NCBI RefSeq assembly: GCF_020829625.1
Contig: NZ_JAIVFX010000001.1
Location: 434,001 to 498,000 of the forward strand
Reading direction: 5' to 3'
Source of the DNA: Nostoc sp. XA010
Lineage (GTDB): Bacteria > Cyanobacteriota > Cyanobacteriia > Cyanobacteriales > Nostocaceae
Length of the DNA: 64,000 nucleotides
Part shown: positions 25,399 to 33,935 of the stretch, piece after piece
Numbering within the stretch: position 1 is the stretch's first letter
How the letters are laid out: every line of letters starts with the position of its first letter
The notes under the pieces: model-generated
Told to the model about the DNA's origin: nothing
The model's database searches: none
What the model saw: only the letters and a program-made list of their open reading frames with translations
Translations under genes and position numbers: made by a program

Positions 25399-25848
25399 TT
25401 ACAGCACCCGCTTAAAGAAATTAACTAAATCCTCAATGTTCGGTGTGTGAAGTAAATCTACTACTTCTGTAGCTTTTTCAGAAGGCATATAGTCATCTGG
25501 TACACCAATAATTGTAGTTCCCAAATTTTGGGCTAATTGATACCAAAAAGCTAATTTATCATCAACGCTCATTGAAGTATACTCTTGAGTAGGAATTGCT
25601 GTTTCCCCTACTTCATCTTGGTGGAGCAACTGACGCAAAGCAGAAACCTGTTCTTGCTGTGGCAGATTTTGAATTTGTGCAACTAAACTTGCAGTTTTTT
25701 CATTTGGCACATCATTGAGAGCGATCGCTGGAATTTCATCAGAGATTTCAGTGTAAAGTAAAGCTAGCACACTTAGGCGATCGTCTGTATCCAAACTCTG
25801 AAATTTTGATACACTTTGTTCTAAAAAGTTCACATTTGTAGAAGTCAT
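25399..25848 (-). CDS. Divergent OCP N-terminal-domain-like protein
   Basis: A 149-residue all-helical protein related to the carotenoid-binding N-terminal domain of the orange carotenoid protein. The two halves are recognisable: LDTDDRLSVLALLYTEIS matches the stretch with carotenoid-contact Trp41 and Tyr44, and DKLAFWYQLAQNLG matches the Trp110 region. The Tyr and the second Trp are kept, but the first Trp is Ala and the C-terminal Arg region is altered. It may bind carotenoid weakly or differently, or may have another role. It lies downstream of a canonical helical carotenoid protein on the same strand. Confidence 0.7.
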   Translation of the reverse strand: MTSTNVNFLEQSVSKFQSLDTDDRLSVLALLYTEISDEIPAIALNDVPNEKTASLVAQIQNLPQQEQVSALRQLLHQDEVGETAIPTQEYTSMSVDDKLAFWYQLAQNLGTTIIGVPDDYMPSEKATEVVDLLHTPNIEDLVNFFKRVL

Positions 25849-26062
25849 AAATACCTCAAAGTAATTAACTGCTTTATTAACTAAAAAATCTCGATTTAAC
25901 TTTATAGAAAACGCTACATAAAAGCAATATAGTCTTAATATAAAGCAAGGATATTTAAACCAACCAAAAGACAGATTAATTCAACTATAATTACTTTTAA
26001 TATATTGAGTACAAAACAAGGGTCTTACTACTGTCAGATGCAACTAGCTAAGGACATATATG

Positions 26063-26098
26063 AACACAGAGCAAGAGTTTTAGTTTTTACTCTGTGTT
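26063..26098. promoter_or_regulatory. Stem-loop between the two OCP-like genes
   Basis: AACACAGAG (26063-26071) pairs with CTCTGTGTT (26090-26098) around an 18-base loop. It lies in the 520-base gap between the two OCP-like genes. It may be a transcript end for the upstream minus-strand gene or an mRNA-stability element; no T-run supports a classical terminator. Confidence 0.5.
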
Positions 26099-26369
26099 TA
26101 TTTATCAAAAAGACGCCAGTCGTCAAAATTCAGGTTGATATTAAGCGACTGGTGGATATAGCAAGCTTTACCAAAAGGGATATAACGCCCTTACCCTTCT
26201 GATCACGACGATGCTGCATATCGCAGCCTAGAGTTGGTAACGCTATACTAACACCAATCGCCTAAACCTGGCGGAAAGTAAAGACATTCTGATTCCTGAA
26301 TTCTTCTACTACAACCAAATTAACTTGGTATAAAACGTAGCCTAAAGCAGCCTCAAAACTTCAAAAGTC

Positions 26370-26861
26370 CTAAATTTCAGCACCTGGTTTTGCTTCAGCG
26401 CCCATTGGCGAAACATAATCACGGAAAAGAGTAATTTGTTGCTCAAACTCTAATCCTTGAATTTTGCCAAACAACTCTTGACATTCTGAGGGAAGTTCAT
26501 AGTCAGAAGGTACAGTAATGATAGTACCATCATCCATACCTTGAGATAATCGATACCAAAATAGTAGCTTAGTGGTATCACCCAAAGAACCATATTCACG
26601 AGAAATTAGGGTATCCACTTTATTAATCAAGTCACGCTGAACTTGTAATTGTTGTTCGTGAGATAATTCCTTAACTTGATTAAACAAACCTTCAGCAATT
26701 TCTGGGGAAACAGTGCTAGCACCAGGAGCGGCTGGTGTAATTGACTTACCCATTTCTTTATAAATGAACCAAAACAAAGCTAGTTGTTGATCCACATCCA
26801 ACTGTTGCCAAGCTTGAACATGTTCACGAATAGTTGGATCGCCAGTTTGTGTAAATGTCAT
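26370..26861 (-). CDS. Helical carotenoid protein (HCP, OCP N-terminal domain paralog)
   Basis: A stand-alone relative of the OCP N-terminal domain, of the kind that binds a keto-carotenoid and quenches singlet oxygen or phycobilisome excitation. Key residues are in place: ALFWFIYKEMG (Trp and Tyr of the carotenoid pocket), LLFWYRLSQGM (second Trp) and QQITLFRDYVSPMG (the Arg that faces the C-terminal domain in OCP). No C-terminal NTF2-like domain or partner gene is seen in the window. The start is the ATG at 26861, with GGAG eight bases upstream; the in-frame ATG at 26879 contains this site in its reading frame. Confidence 0.9.
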   Translation of the reverse strand: MTFTQTGDPTIREHVQAWQQLDVDQQLALFWFIYKEMGKSITPAAPGASTVSPEIAEGLFNQVKELSHEQQLQVQRDLINKVDTLISREYGSLGDTTKLLFWYRLSQGMDDGTIITVPSDYELPSECQELFGKIQGLEFEQQITLFRDYVSPMGAEAKPGAEI

Positions 26862-27214
26862 TATTAACTCCAATTGCAATTAATTAATTTCATTAGTAAG
26901 GTTATCAAATGTACATTTAGCGTTTTACCCTACTGAAGACAGATGTATTGGAATCATAAAGAAGAACAATTATAAACGAAACATAAATTGGGCAACTTGT
27001 AGTCCTGCATTAGAAGTATTACACTTAGATAAAAACCCAATATCAAAAACAAAAATAATACTTGCCTTTACCTTAGTAAAGGAGTTAGCAATATTATCAG
27101 AACCTATTTCGGTAGATAGATGTTAATTTTATCGGGACAGTGGTTTTCTAAACACTGTCCAATTCAGCGACATTAATTTATTAACAGCGACATCCAATTT
27201 TCCTTTTATTTAGC

Positions 27215-27634
27215 TTATTCTCGCCGATCTTGATAATCTTCAGAAGACTTCGGATCTAACTCCCAGCGAGAATCGTCACGTTCCTCTAAAATTTCGTTAG
27301 TGCGAAGAAATGCGAAATCATCCATTTCTAGCCCTACTGCTGCTTCTAGCTCTTCAGTTACATTTTGATCGGGAGTGGAAGTACTACCACCAACTGCTTC
27401 ATCCCCAACTGCATCTGCATCTTGCCAATAAGCATCAACATCGCCACCAGTGAGTTCAGGACTAGTTTCTGTGTATTCCTGTCTTTCTGCTCTCATCGAG
27501 CGCCCACCAATATTGTATCCCGGCAAGTCTTTCACACCAGTACCATAGGATTCGGTAATTTCCTGTGGCAAATCATTGGTTTCAATTTCGTCATTATGAT
27601 TTTTTTTTGCCATGATACTAGCCATTTTGTGCAT
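27215..27634 (-). CDS. DUF6335-family protein
   Basis: An acidic, soluble, low-complexity protein typical of cyanobacteria: YGTGVKDLPGYNIGGRSMR, YTETSPELTGGDVDAYWQ and DEAVGGSTSTPDQN are the conserved blocks, followed by VGLEMDDFAFLRT and WELDPKSSED. The biochemical role is unknown; the composition suggests a largely unstructured, hydrophilic protein, compatible with stress protection. The start is uncertain among ATGs at 27634 and 27613 and a GTG at 27640. Confidence 0.75.
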   Translation of the reverse strand: MHKMASIMAKKNHNDEIETNDLPQEITESYGTGVKDLPGYNIGGRSMRAERQEYTETSPELTGGDVDAYWQDADAVGDEAVGGSTSTPDQNVTEELEAAVGLEMDDFAFLRTNEILEERDDSRWELDPKSSEDYQDRRE

Positions 27635-27881
27635 TCTCACAATAACGTTTTCCTGTTACGAAGTTATCTAACTAGAGATGTATAGCTTTAGTAATAAAAG
27701 AATCTATCCCCTTGGTACGAAGCTAAACTAACCATCGGGCCATACTATTGTCAATATGAATTCATGGTCAAGCAACTTGTAGTTGAAATTTTGAGTTATG
27801 AGTCAGGAGTTATCAAACGGGAATTATTCAGTAATAAACTTCTCACTCATAACTATTTTCTATTTAGTAAAAATAAAAATC

Positions 27882-27927
27882 CTAGCTACTATTTATTAAT
27901 GCCCTAATGAATAAATATTGTAGCTAG
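27882..27927 (+). promoter_or_regulatory. 5'-region hairpin before the DJ-1/PfpI gene
   Basis: CTAGCTAC with ATTTATT (27882-27897) pairs with AATAAAT and GTAGCTAG (27910-27927) around a short loop, ending 34 bases before the ATG at 27961. It could be an mRNA leader structure or an operator. The rest of the 320-base gap has a GTTATGAGT-type inverted repeat and no gene. Confidence 0.5.
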
Positions 27928-27960
27928 TTAAATACTAGAAATAAACAGGTAATAACATCT

Positions 27961-29058
27961 ATGACTGACCATAACAATCATTCCGGTAAGAAAAAAGTTG
28001 CTATCCTTATTGAACATGCAGTAGAGGATGCAGAATTTACAGTTCCTTATAATGGACTAAAACAAGCAGGAATGGAAGTAGTAGTCCTCGGTTCCCGGAT
28101 GAATGAAAAATATAAGGGTAAACGCGGCAAACTTAGCATCCAAGCTGATGGTACTACCACAGAAGCGATCGCAGCCGAATTCGACGCTGTGATAATTCCC
28201 GGTGGGATGGCTCCCGATCAAATGCGGCGGAACACCAACACAGTACGTTTTGTTCAAGAAGCTATACAACAAGGAAAATTAGTCGCTGCTGTTTGTCATG
28301 GGCCACAAGTTTTGATTGAAGGCGACTTGCTCAAAGGTAAACAAGCCACTGGTTTTATCGCTATTGCCAAGGACATGATTAACGCTGGCGCAAAATATCT
28401 AGATGAGCCAGTGGTAGTTGACGGAAATTTGATTACATCTCGTGAACCTGGAGACTTGCCAATTTTCACCACAGCTATTTTGAGCCGTTTGGGTTATGGT
28501 GGCAAAGATGCTGCATTACCAAATGAAAAAGACACAAGTGCTGAATGGTGGAAGCTGGCTGATGCTTGGGGTGGCTCAACTAAAGGTGAGATCACCAAAG
28601 GTTTAAATAATGCCCTTGCTGGTGAACGTTATTCGCTAGAAGCATTTGAAAACTACTTGCAAAAGGAATCAGATAACGAAGTTAACTCAGTCTTTCAAGA
28701 AATAATTGCTAATAAACAGCGCCACATTCAAAAACTGGAAACTTATCTTCAGCGATTGGACGAAAAACCCTCTTTAGGCGCAAATATCGCTAATCAGTAT
28801 GCTAAGGTCAAAACTGCCTTAACAGGAAGTGATGACATATATCAGTTACGTTCTGCTTTAGGTGATATGCAAACTGGTATTGGCGATATTGGCAATTTGT
28901 CTGCAATGTTCACTGATCCAGTAGCAACTGCTATTTTCAAAGAAATTTACCACAATTTATTGAAATACGAACAGCAATTGGCAGGACTATATCGGGCGCG
29001 GATAGGCGGTCAGATTCAGCCTCCTAAGCCAACTACAGGGGCTGCTGTATCAATGTAA
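27961..29058 (+). CDS. DJ-1/PfpI-domain protein fused to a ferritin-like domain
   Basis: Residues 10-185 form a DJ-1/PfpI domain with the nucleophile elbow AAVCHGPQ (Cys112, His113) and the acid VEDAEF (Glu22). Such domains act as proteases, glyoxalases or deglycases. After a short linker, residues 200-345 are a four-helix region resembling ferritin-like DUF2383 proteins (LAGERYSLEAFENYL, IIANKQRHIQKLETYL, FKEIYHNLLKYEQQ), with several Glu and His that could bind metal. The fusion is not the plain PfpI form. It leads a run of plus-strand stress-type genes. Confidence 0.85.
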   Translation: MTDHNNHSGKKKVAILIEHAVEDAEFTVPYNGLKQAGMEVVVLGSRMNEKYKGKRGKLSIQADGTTTEAIAAEFDAVIIPGGMAPDQMRRNTNTVRFVQEAIQQGKLVAAVCHGPQVLIEGDLLKGKQATGFIAIAKDMINAGAKYLDEPVVVDGNLITSREPGDLPIFTTAILSRLGYGGKDAALPNEKDTSAEWWKLADAWGGSTKGEITKGLNNALAGERYSLEAFENYLQKESDNEVNSVFQEIIANKQRHIQKLETYLQRLDEKPSLGANIANQYAKVKTALTGSDDIYQLRSALGDMQTGIGDIGNLSAMFTDPVATAIFKEIYHNLLKYEQQLAGLYRARIGGQIQPPKPTTGAAVSM

Positions 29059-29166
29059 GGTTTTTTGAACGTAGACGGTTACCGAAGAGGCGCAAATAAC
29101 ACACAGATAGAAAGAAGGGGGTATTCGCGCCTCTATGGTGAATTTACAGTAATGGAGATATAAAAA

Positions 29167-29865
29167 GTGACTTCAACATCAGGCGATAAATCAAGTACAA
29201 ACCAGCCAGAAGCTAGTGAAGTAGAGCGTTGGGCATCCCTTATCGGTGGTGGTGCAATGGTGCTGATGGGTTTAAGGCAAGGTTCATTGCGGGGAGCGCT
29301 GACGGCTTTAGCCGGTGGCGGTTTGGTTTATCAAGGTGCAACCAAGCAAAGCACAATCCAGAAAGCACAGGAAGCAATAGGTCTAAACCAAGCCATCAAA
29401 GTTGAAAAGACGGTAACAATTAATAAATCGGCAGAAGAATTGTATCGCTTTTGGCACGACTTTGAGAATTTGCCTACATTTATGAAGCATCTCAAATCTG
29501 TCAAGGTGCATAACGAAAAACGTTCTCATTGGATTGCTAATGCACCCTTGGGTAACAGCGTAGAATGGGATGCAGATATTCTCGAAGACCGGGAGAATGA
29601 ATTTATTTCTTGGGCTTCTGTAGAAGGTGCAGACATTGATAACTCTGGTTTTGTCCGCTTCAAAAAAGCACCAGGCGATCGCGGCACGGAAGTTAAGGTT
29701 GTTTTGGAGTATAACCCCCCCGGTGGAGCATTGGCAGCTACCGTAGCTAAACTTTTTGGTGAAGAACCAGAACAGCAAATTGGTGATGAATTGCGCCGCT
29801 TCAAGATGCTAATGGAAGCAGGTGAAATTGCCACAACCGAAGGTCAAACTTCTGGACGCAGCTAG
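29167..29865 (+). CDS. SRPBCC (START-like) protein with N-terminal membrane segment
   Basis: Residues 22-65 hold a glycine-rich hydrophobic region (LIGGGAMVLMGLRQGS and ALTALAGGGLVYQGA) like the DUF2892/YgaP-type membrane segment. Residues 75-220 are an SRPBCC domain of the polyketide cyclase/dehydrase type (VEKTVTINKSAEELYRFWHD), a cup that binds a hydrophobic ligand. The gene starts with GTG at 29167 after GGAGATA. It lies between the PfpI fusion and the first alcohol dehydrogenase and is probably cotranscribed with one or both. Confidence 0.8.
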   Translation: MTSTSGDKSSTNQPEASEVERWASLIGGGAMVLMGLRQGSLRGALTALAGGGLVYQGATKQSTIQKAQEAIGLNQAIKVEKTVTINKSAEELYRFWHDFENLPTFMKHLKSVKVHNEKRSHWIANAPLGNSVEWDADILEDRENEFISWASVEGADIDNSGFVRFKKAPGDRGTEVKVVLEYNPPGGALAATVAKLFGEEPEQQIGDELRRFKMLMEAGEIATTEGQTSGRS

Positions 29866-29896
29866 TTATTTGCCCAATGCCCAATGATTAATAAAT

Positions 29897-31066
29897 ATGA
29901 AAGCAGTCTGCTGGAACGGTGCTAATGATGTGCGGGTGCAGTCGGTACCAGATCCGACAATTCTCAACCCGCGTGATGCGATTATTAAAATTACTTCCAC
30001 GGCGATTTGTGGCTCTGATCTACATATATATGGTGGCTATATTCCCACAGTCCAACAGGGTGACATTATTGGTCACGAATTCATGGGGGAAGTCGTGGAA
30101 GTTGGTAAGGGAGTCAACAATTTAAAAATAGGCGATCGCGTTGTTGTCCCTTCCACCATTGGCTGTGGTAATTGCCATTATTGCCAACGTGATATGTGGT
30201 CATTGTGCGATAACTCCAATCCCAAAGGTTGGATTGAAGAAAAATTATTTGGCAATATCACCTCAGCCATCTATGGCTATTCCCACATGTTAGGTGGGTA
30301 TGCAGGCGCACAAGCAGAATATATCCGTGTACCCTTTGCTGATGTGGGTGTCGTCAAAGTTCCGCCAGACTTGCCGGATGAGATGTTGTTATTCATTTCC
30401 GATGCCATCCCCACCGGTTATATGGGCGCAGAATTATGCGATATTCAACCGGGTGATACTGTAGCCGTTTGGGGTTGCGGTGCTGTTGGACAATTTGCCA
30501 TGATTAGCGCCTACATGATGGGAGCCGAAAAAGTGATCGCTATAGATCGCTTTCCCGAACGCCTAGAAATGGCGAAAAAGTTTGCCAAAGCAGAAGTGAT
30601 TAACTATGAAGAAGTTAATTCTGGCGAAGCGTTGAAAGAGATGACTGGTGGACGTGGCCCCGATGCTTGCATCGATGCCGTTGGTTTAGAAGCACACGGT
30701 GTTGGTTTAGAAGGCTTCTACGACGAAACAAAACAAAAGCTCAAATTGGAAAGCGACCGTCCCCACGTTTTGCGGGAAATGATGGTTGCCTGTCGTAAAG
30801 GCGGGACTCTTTCAATCATGGGTGTTTATGGCGGTTTTGTAGACAAAATACCATTGGGTGCAGCCTTCAATAAGGGACTAACCTTTAGGATGGGACAAAT
30901 GCATGGACAAAAATATATGCATTCGTTATTGCAGATGATTTTGGATGGAAAACTAGATCCATCCTTTGTTGTCACCCATCAATTGCCTCTAGAGCAAGCA
31001 CCCCACGCCTACCACATCTTTCAACAAAAAAAGGATAACTGCATCAAAGTTGTTCTTAAACCCTGA
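29897..31066 (+). CDS. Zinc-dependent alcohol dehydrogenase, copy 1
   Basis: A 389-residue medium-chain dehydrogenase of the formaldehyde-dehydrogenase-like group. Catalytic zinc ligands are Cys38 and His60-Glu61 (IIGHEFMGE); the structural zinc loop has Cys90, Cys93, Cys96 and Cys104; the NAD loop is [11 protein letters not shown]. It should oxidise an alcohol or aldehyde in the cytoplasm. It starts 31 bases after the SRPBCC gene. A close paralog of the same length lies at 31678, so this is a local duplication with one gene between. Confidence 0.92.
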   Translation: MKAVCWNGANDVRVQSVPDPTILNPRDAIIKITSTAICGSDLHIYGGYIPTVQQGDIIGHEFMGEVVEVGKGVNNLKIGDRVVVPSTIGCGNCHYCQRDMWSLCDNSNPKGWIEEKLFGNITSAIYGYSHMLGGYAGAQAEYIRVPFADVGVVKVPPDLPDEMLLFISDAIPTGYMGAELCDIQPGDTVAVWGCGAVGQFAMISAYMMGAEKVIAIDRFPERLEMAKKFAKAEVINYEEVNSGEALKEMTGGRGPDACIDAVGLEAHGVGLEGFYDETKQKLKLESDRPHVLREMMVACRKGGTLSIMGVYGGFVDKIPLGAAFNKGLTFRMGQMHGQKYMHSLLQMILDGKLDPSFVVTHQLPLEQAPHAYHIFQQKKDNCIKVVLKP

Positions 31067-31128
31067 ATGGTGAATAGTCATCTAGGGTTCTGAATTGTAC
31101 ACCTAACATAATGTAATTGAGGTTTTTT

Positions 31129-31515
31129 ATGAATCGAGTAATTTCTTGGCTGCGGAATATTCGCATTTCCCAAATCGTAGTAGTTTTTCTCGTAGGATTT
31201 ATGTTTTTGTTAGGTCAGGCTTTTAGTGACGTTAATGTTGCACAAGCTGATGTTAAAACTCCAGAAGGCACTTATTATAAAGGAATACCAGAAGAGCTAA
31301 ATAGTCCCCAGGTAGAAAATACTGGTAATAGATTAAAACAAGCTGCTGATAATATCCGCGAGAAGCTAAACTTGGATGAAGAAACTCCTCGATCTACAAA
31401 AGAGTTTTTGAAGTCTACAAAAAATAAAGTTGAAGAAACAGTTAAGCCATTGGCTGGACACAAAGAAGGTTATTATAACAATCCTCCTAGCAAAGAACTG
31501 AGAGATAGGGTCTAG
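31129..31515 (+). CDS. Small secreted or membrane-anchored protein
   Basis: A 128-residue protein with an N-terminal hydrophobic helix (QIVVVFLVGFMFLLGQAF, residues 16-33) and VAQAD, which may be a signal-peptide cleavage site. The rest is charged and helical, with NRLKQAADNIREKLNLDEE and KNKVEETVKPLAG, reminiscent of stress-induced hydrophilic proteins. The ATG at 31129 has GAGG six bases upstream; an in-frame TTG overlaps that site and is not used. It sits between the two dehydrogenase paralogs. Confidence 0.7.
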   Translation: MNRVISWLRNIRISQIVVVFLVGFMFLLGQAFSDVNVAQADVKTPEGTYYKGIPEELNSPQVENTGNRLKQAADNIREKLNLDEETPRSTKEFLKSTKNKVEETVKPLAGHKEGYYNNPPSKELRDRV

Positions 31516-31581
31516 ACTCGTAGCAATTTTTGAGTCTAACTTTTTGACTCATACGCTGTAAAACAACCTTTGAAACTTTAG

Positions 31582-31607
31582 TGAGACGCGATAACTATCG
31601 CGTCTCA
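31582..31607. terminator. Perfect 12-bp hairpin after the small secreted protein
   Basis: TGAGACGCGATA (31582-31593) pairs perfectly with TATCGCGTCTCA (31596-31607) with a two-base spacer. It stands 67 bases after the stop codon of the secreted protein. The T-run is absent, so it may be an RNA end or a processing site rather than a classical terminator. Confidence 0.6.
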
Positions 31608-31677
31608 AAGTCAGGCTAAATCGAGTGTTTATCTTGATATTAACGAGCCAGAAATAATACTTAAGGAATAAATAATT

Positions 31678-32847
31678 ATGAAAGCAGTTTGCTGGCATGG
31701 AGCAAACGATGTGCGGGTTGATACAGTTCCCGACCCCAAAATTATCAATCCACGCGATGCCATTGTTAAAATAACTTCCACGGCAATTTGTGGTTCAGAT
31801 TTGCATATTTATGACGGCTACATTCCCACCATGCAAAAGGGCGATATCCTTGGTCATGAATTCATGGGGGAAGTCGTAGAACTTGGAAGTGCAGTTAAAA
31901 ATGTCAACCTAGGCGATCGCGTCGTTGTTCCTTTCACTATATCTTGCGGTAGTTGCTTTTTCTGCAATCGGGATTTGTGGTCATTGTGCGATAACTCTAA
32001 CCCCAATGCTTGGTTGGTAGAAAAGCAAATGGGGCATTCGCCAGCAGGTTTATTTGGCTACTCTCATTTATTCGGCGGTTACGCTGGTGGTCAAGCAGAG
32101 TATGCAAGAGTCCCCTTTGCCGATGTAGGCTTGTTCAAAATTCCCGATGGTTTAACGGATGAGCAAGTGTTATTTTTAACAGATGTTTTCCCCACTGGCT
32201 ATATGGCAGCCGAGAATTGCAACATCAAACCCGGTGATATTGTCGCCGTTTGGGGTTGTGGCCCAGTTGGACAGTTCGCCATCAGAAGTGCATATATGCT
32301 CGGCGCGGAACGGGTAATCGCCTTTGACCGCGTTCCCGAACGTCTGCAAATGGCTAAAGAATATGGCAAAGCAGAAGTTCTCAACTACGAAGAAGTGAAT
32401 ATAGGCGAAGCACTCAAAGAAATGACTGGCGGTCGTGGCCCCGATGCTTGCATAGATGCAGTAGGAATGGAGGCACACGGTACAGATTTTATGGCGTTCT
32501 ATGACCAGGTAAAGCAAGCAGTACGTCTCGAAACAGACCGTCCGACGGCATTACGGCAAGTAATAGTATCTGCTGCTAAAGGTGGTCATGTATCAATTGC
32601 GGGTGTGTATGGTGGCTTTTTAGATAAAATCCCGATGGGTGCTGCCATGAACAAGGGATTAACTTTCAAAATGGGACAAACGCATGTCCATAAGTATCTA
32701 AAACCTTTGCTAGAACACATCCAAAATGGTGACATTGATCCAACCTTTATCATCACCCATACTTTACCTCTAGAACAAGCGCCCCACGGCTACGAAATTT
32801 TTAAGCACAAGAAAGATAACTGCATCAAAGTTGTACTCAAACCTTAG
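31678..32847 (+). CDS. Zinc-dependent alcohol dehydrogenase, copy 2
   Basis: Paralog of the gene at 29897, the same 389 residues and collinear throughout. The catalytic (Cys38, His60, Glu61) and structural (Cys90, Cys93, Cys96, Cys104) zinc ligands are kept, as is [11 protein letters not shown]. The two differ around residues 108-125 ([17 protein letters not shown] against [17 protein letters not shown]) and 240-275, which line the substrate side, so they may differ in substrate. A ribosome site (AAGGAATAAATA) precedes the ATG. Confidence 0.92.
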   Translation: MKAVCWHGANDVRVDTVPDPKIINPRDAIVKITSTAICGSDLHIYDGYIPTMQKGDILGHEFMGEVVELGSAVKNVNLGDRVVVPFTISCGSCFFCNRDLWSLCDNSNPNAWLVEKQMGHSPAGLFGYSHLFGGYAGGQAEYARVPFADVGLFKIPDGLTDEQVLFLTDVFPTGYMAAENCNIKPGDIVAVWGCGPVGQFAIRSAYMLGAERVIAFDRVPERLQMAKEYGKAEVLNYEEVNIGEALKEMTGGRGPDACIDAVGMEAHGTDFMAFYDQVKQAVRLETDRPTALRQVIVSAAKGGHVSIAGVYGGFLDKIPMGAAMNKGLTFKMGQTHVHKYLKPLLEHIQNGDIDPTFIITHTLPLEQAPHGYEIFKHKKDNCIKVVLKP

Positions 32848-32985
32848 TAGGGAATGGGGAATAGGAAATAGGGAATAGGAAAGAGTTTCCCTCTAATGCC
32901 TAATCCCCAGTCCTCAGTACCCAATATCTAACCTTCGATGGTTGATTAAACAATCAAAGTTTAAAAGTATAAAGAGGCAAAAAAT

Positions 32986-33327
32986 ATGTCTGATACAACC
33001 GTTATCAAAGTAGACTCTAGCCATTCCCCTAAAGGTCAACTTGGTCAGAAATATCTTGCATCTGGCAAAACCATTTCCATGCGCCTGTGGGAGAATGAGG
33101 AACCTAACGAACCTAAAGAGCCAACAGCACGAGAATATGAAACTGTTGGTTATGTAATCAATGGTCGTGCAGAATTGCATATTGAAGGGCAAACGATTCT
33201 ACTAGAGTCTGGGAGTTCTTGGGTAGTACCAAAAGGAGCTAGCCACACCTATAAAATTTTAGAATCATTTACTGCTGTTGAGGCAACCAGTCCACCCGCT
33301 CAAGTTCACGGGCGAGATGAAAATTAA
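32986..33327 (+). CDS. Cupin-domain protein
   Basis: A 113-residue single-domain cupin: GYVINGRAELHIEGQTILL and GSSWVVPKGASHTYKI are the two conserved motifs, although the metal-binding histidines are only partly present (one in ASHTY, and one in the first motif replaced). It may bind a small ligand rather than a metal. It is preceded by a heptamer-type repeat after the second dehydrogenase and has its own AAGAGGC-like ribosome site. Confidence 0.8.
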   Translation: MSDTTVIKVDSSHSPKGQLGQKYLASGKTISMRLWENEEPNEPKEPTAREYETVGYVINGRAELHIEGQTILLESGSSWVVPKGASHTYKILESFTAVEATSPPAQVHGRDEN

Positions 33328-33353
33328 ATTATAAACAAGCCGTTTTCAACCAA

Positions 33354-33638
33354 GAGGCAGGGGGCAGGGAGTAGGAGTAGGGGCAGGGGGCAGGGAGCAG
33401 GGGGAAATGACCTCATCCTGCTGTGGAATGAATGGGGGAACATGGGTCTGAGTCGCCCACAAGAGGGGGCGTGGTTCTTGTAAAGAGCGAGAAGCTAACG
33501 CAACAGGTGGGCTACTCACGTACCTCTGTCGTAAAGCCTGCGGCATATCTATGCTTAGGGCGCAGCCTCCCGTAGAGAAGTGCCGAATCCCCATTATTTT
33601 TTATCTCCCCTGCTCCCTGCTCCCTGTTCCCTTGCCTC
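33354..33638. repeat. Purine-rich heptamer repeat with distant inverted copy
   Basis: GAGGCAGGGGGCAGGGAG and further GCAGGGA units at 33354-33405 are mirrored by CCCCTGCTCCCTGCTCCC and GCCTC at 33607-33638. About 200 bases between them contain no gene; they include a CTCCCGTAGAGAAG motif. The arms could pair as a long hairpin. Whether the segment is mobile is unknown. Confidence 0.75.
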
Positions 33639-33658
33639 TTTTTAAATGTAGGTATTTC

Positions 33659-33690
33659 ATAGGGGCGCACAGCTAGCTGTGCGCCCCTAT
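33659..33690. terminator. Perfect 32-bp palindrome
   Basis: ATAGGGGCGCACAGCT at 33659-33674 is followed by its exact complement to 33690, a 16-bp arm with no mismatch. It is followed by TGTCTTTTGG on the plus strand. It could end transcription from the cupin side or be the trace of a small palindromic element. Confidence 0.8.
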
Positions 33691-33779
33691 TGTCTTTTGG
33701 TTATACCTTTCTCGAAAGAAGCTAGAGCTTTTTGAAATCCTTTCCTAGACAGAACTATAAAGAAAAAAGCCCTAGTCGG

Positions 33780-33805
33780 AATACTTATTTAAAAGTATTT
33801 TTTTT
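33780..33805 (+). terminator. Rho-independent terminator ahead of the Mn catalase gene
   Basis: AATACTT, a 6-base loop and AAGTATT are followed by a run of eight T. It points toward the manganese catalase gene, 131 bases before its ATG, and no gene lies just upstream. It may end a small RNA or act as an attenuator in the catalase leader. Confidence 0.75.
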
Positions 33806-33867
33806 ATCAGACTAGAGGCTGATGAAGATAAAGCATTTGATTAGTTTCCTAGTAATAAGAGGCTACG

Positions 33868-33883
33868 CAAAATCGGATAAAAG
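33868..33883 (+). promoter_or_regulatory. CAAAATCGGATAAAAG, candidate regulator site
   Basis: The sequence lies 53 bases before the manganese catalase ATG. A near copy, CAAAATCGGACAAATTT, begins at 35946 right after the AraC gene, and the P450 direct repeats (8420) share the TCGGA core. A site for the AraC regulators is proposed by inference. Confidence 0.4.
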
Positions 33884-33935
33884 TTTGGCAACTGTTTGAT
33901 TTTGTGTAAACGACATTTATTAACGAGGAATTCAA

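Noticed and set aside
26005..26202. 65-residue plus-strand frame between the OCP-like genes
   Set aside because: It has a TTG start and no ribosome site, and it covers a stem-loop that better explains the sequence.
33346..33594. 82-residue minus-strand frame after the cupin gene
   Set aside because: It translates heptamer repeats and spacer; no domain and no ribosome site.
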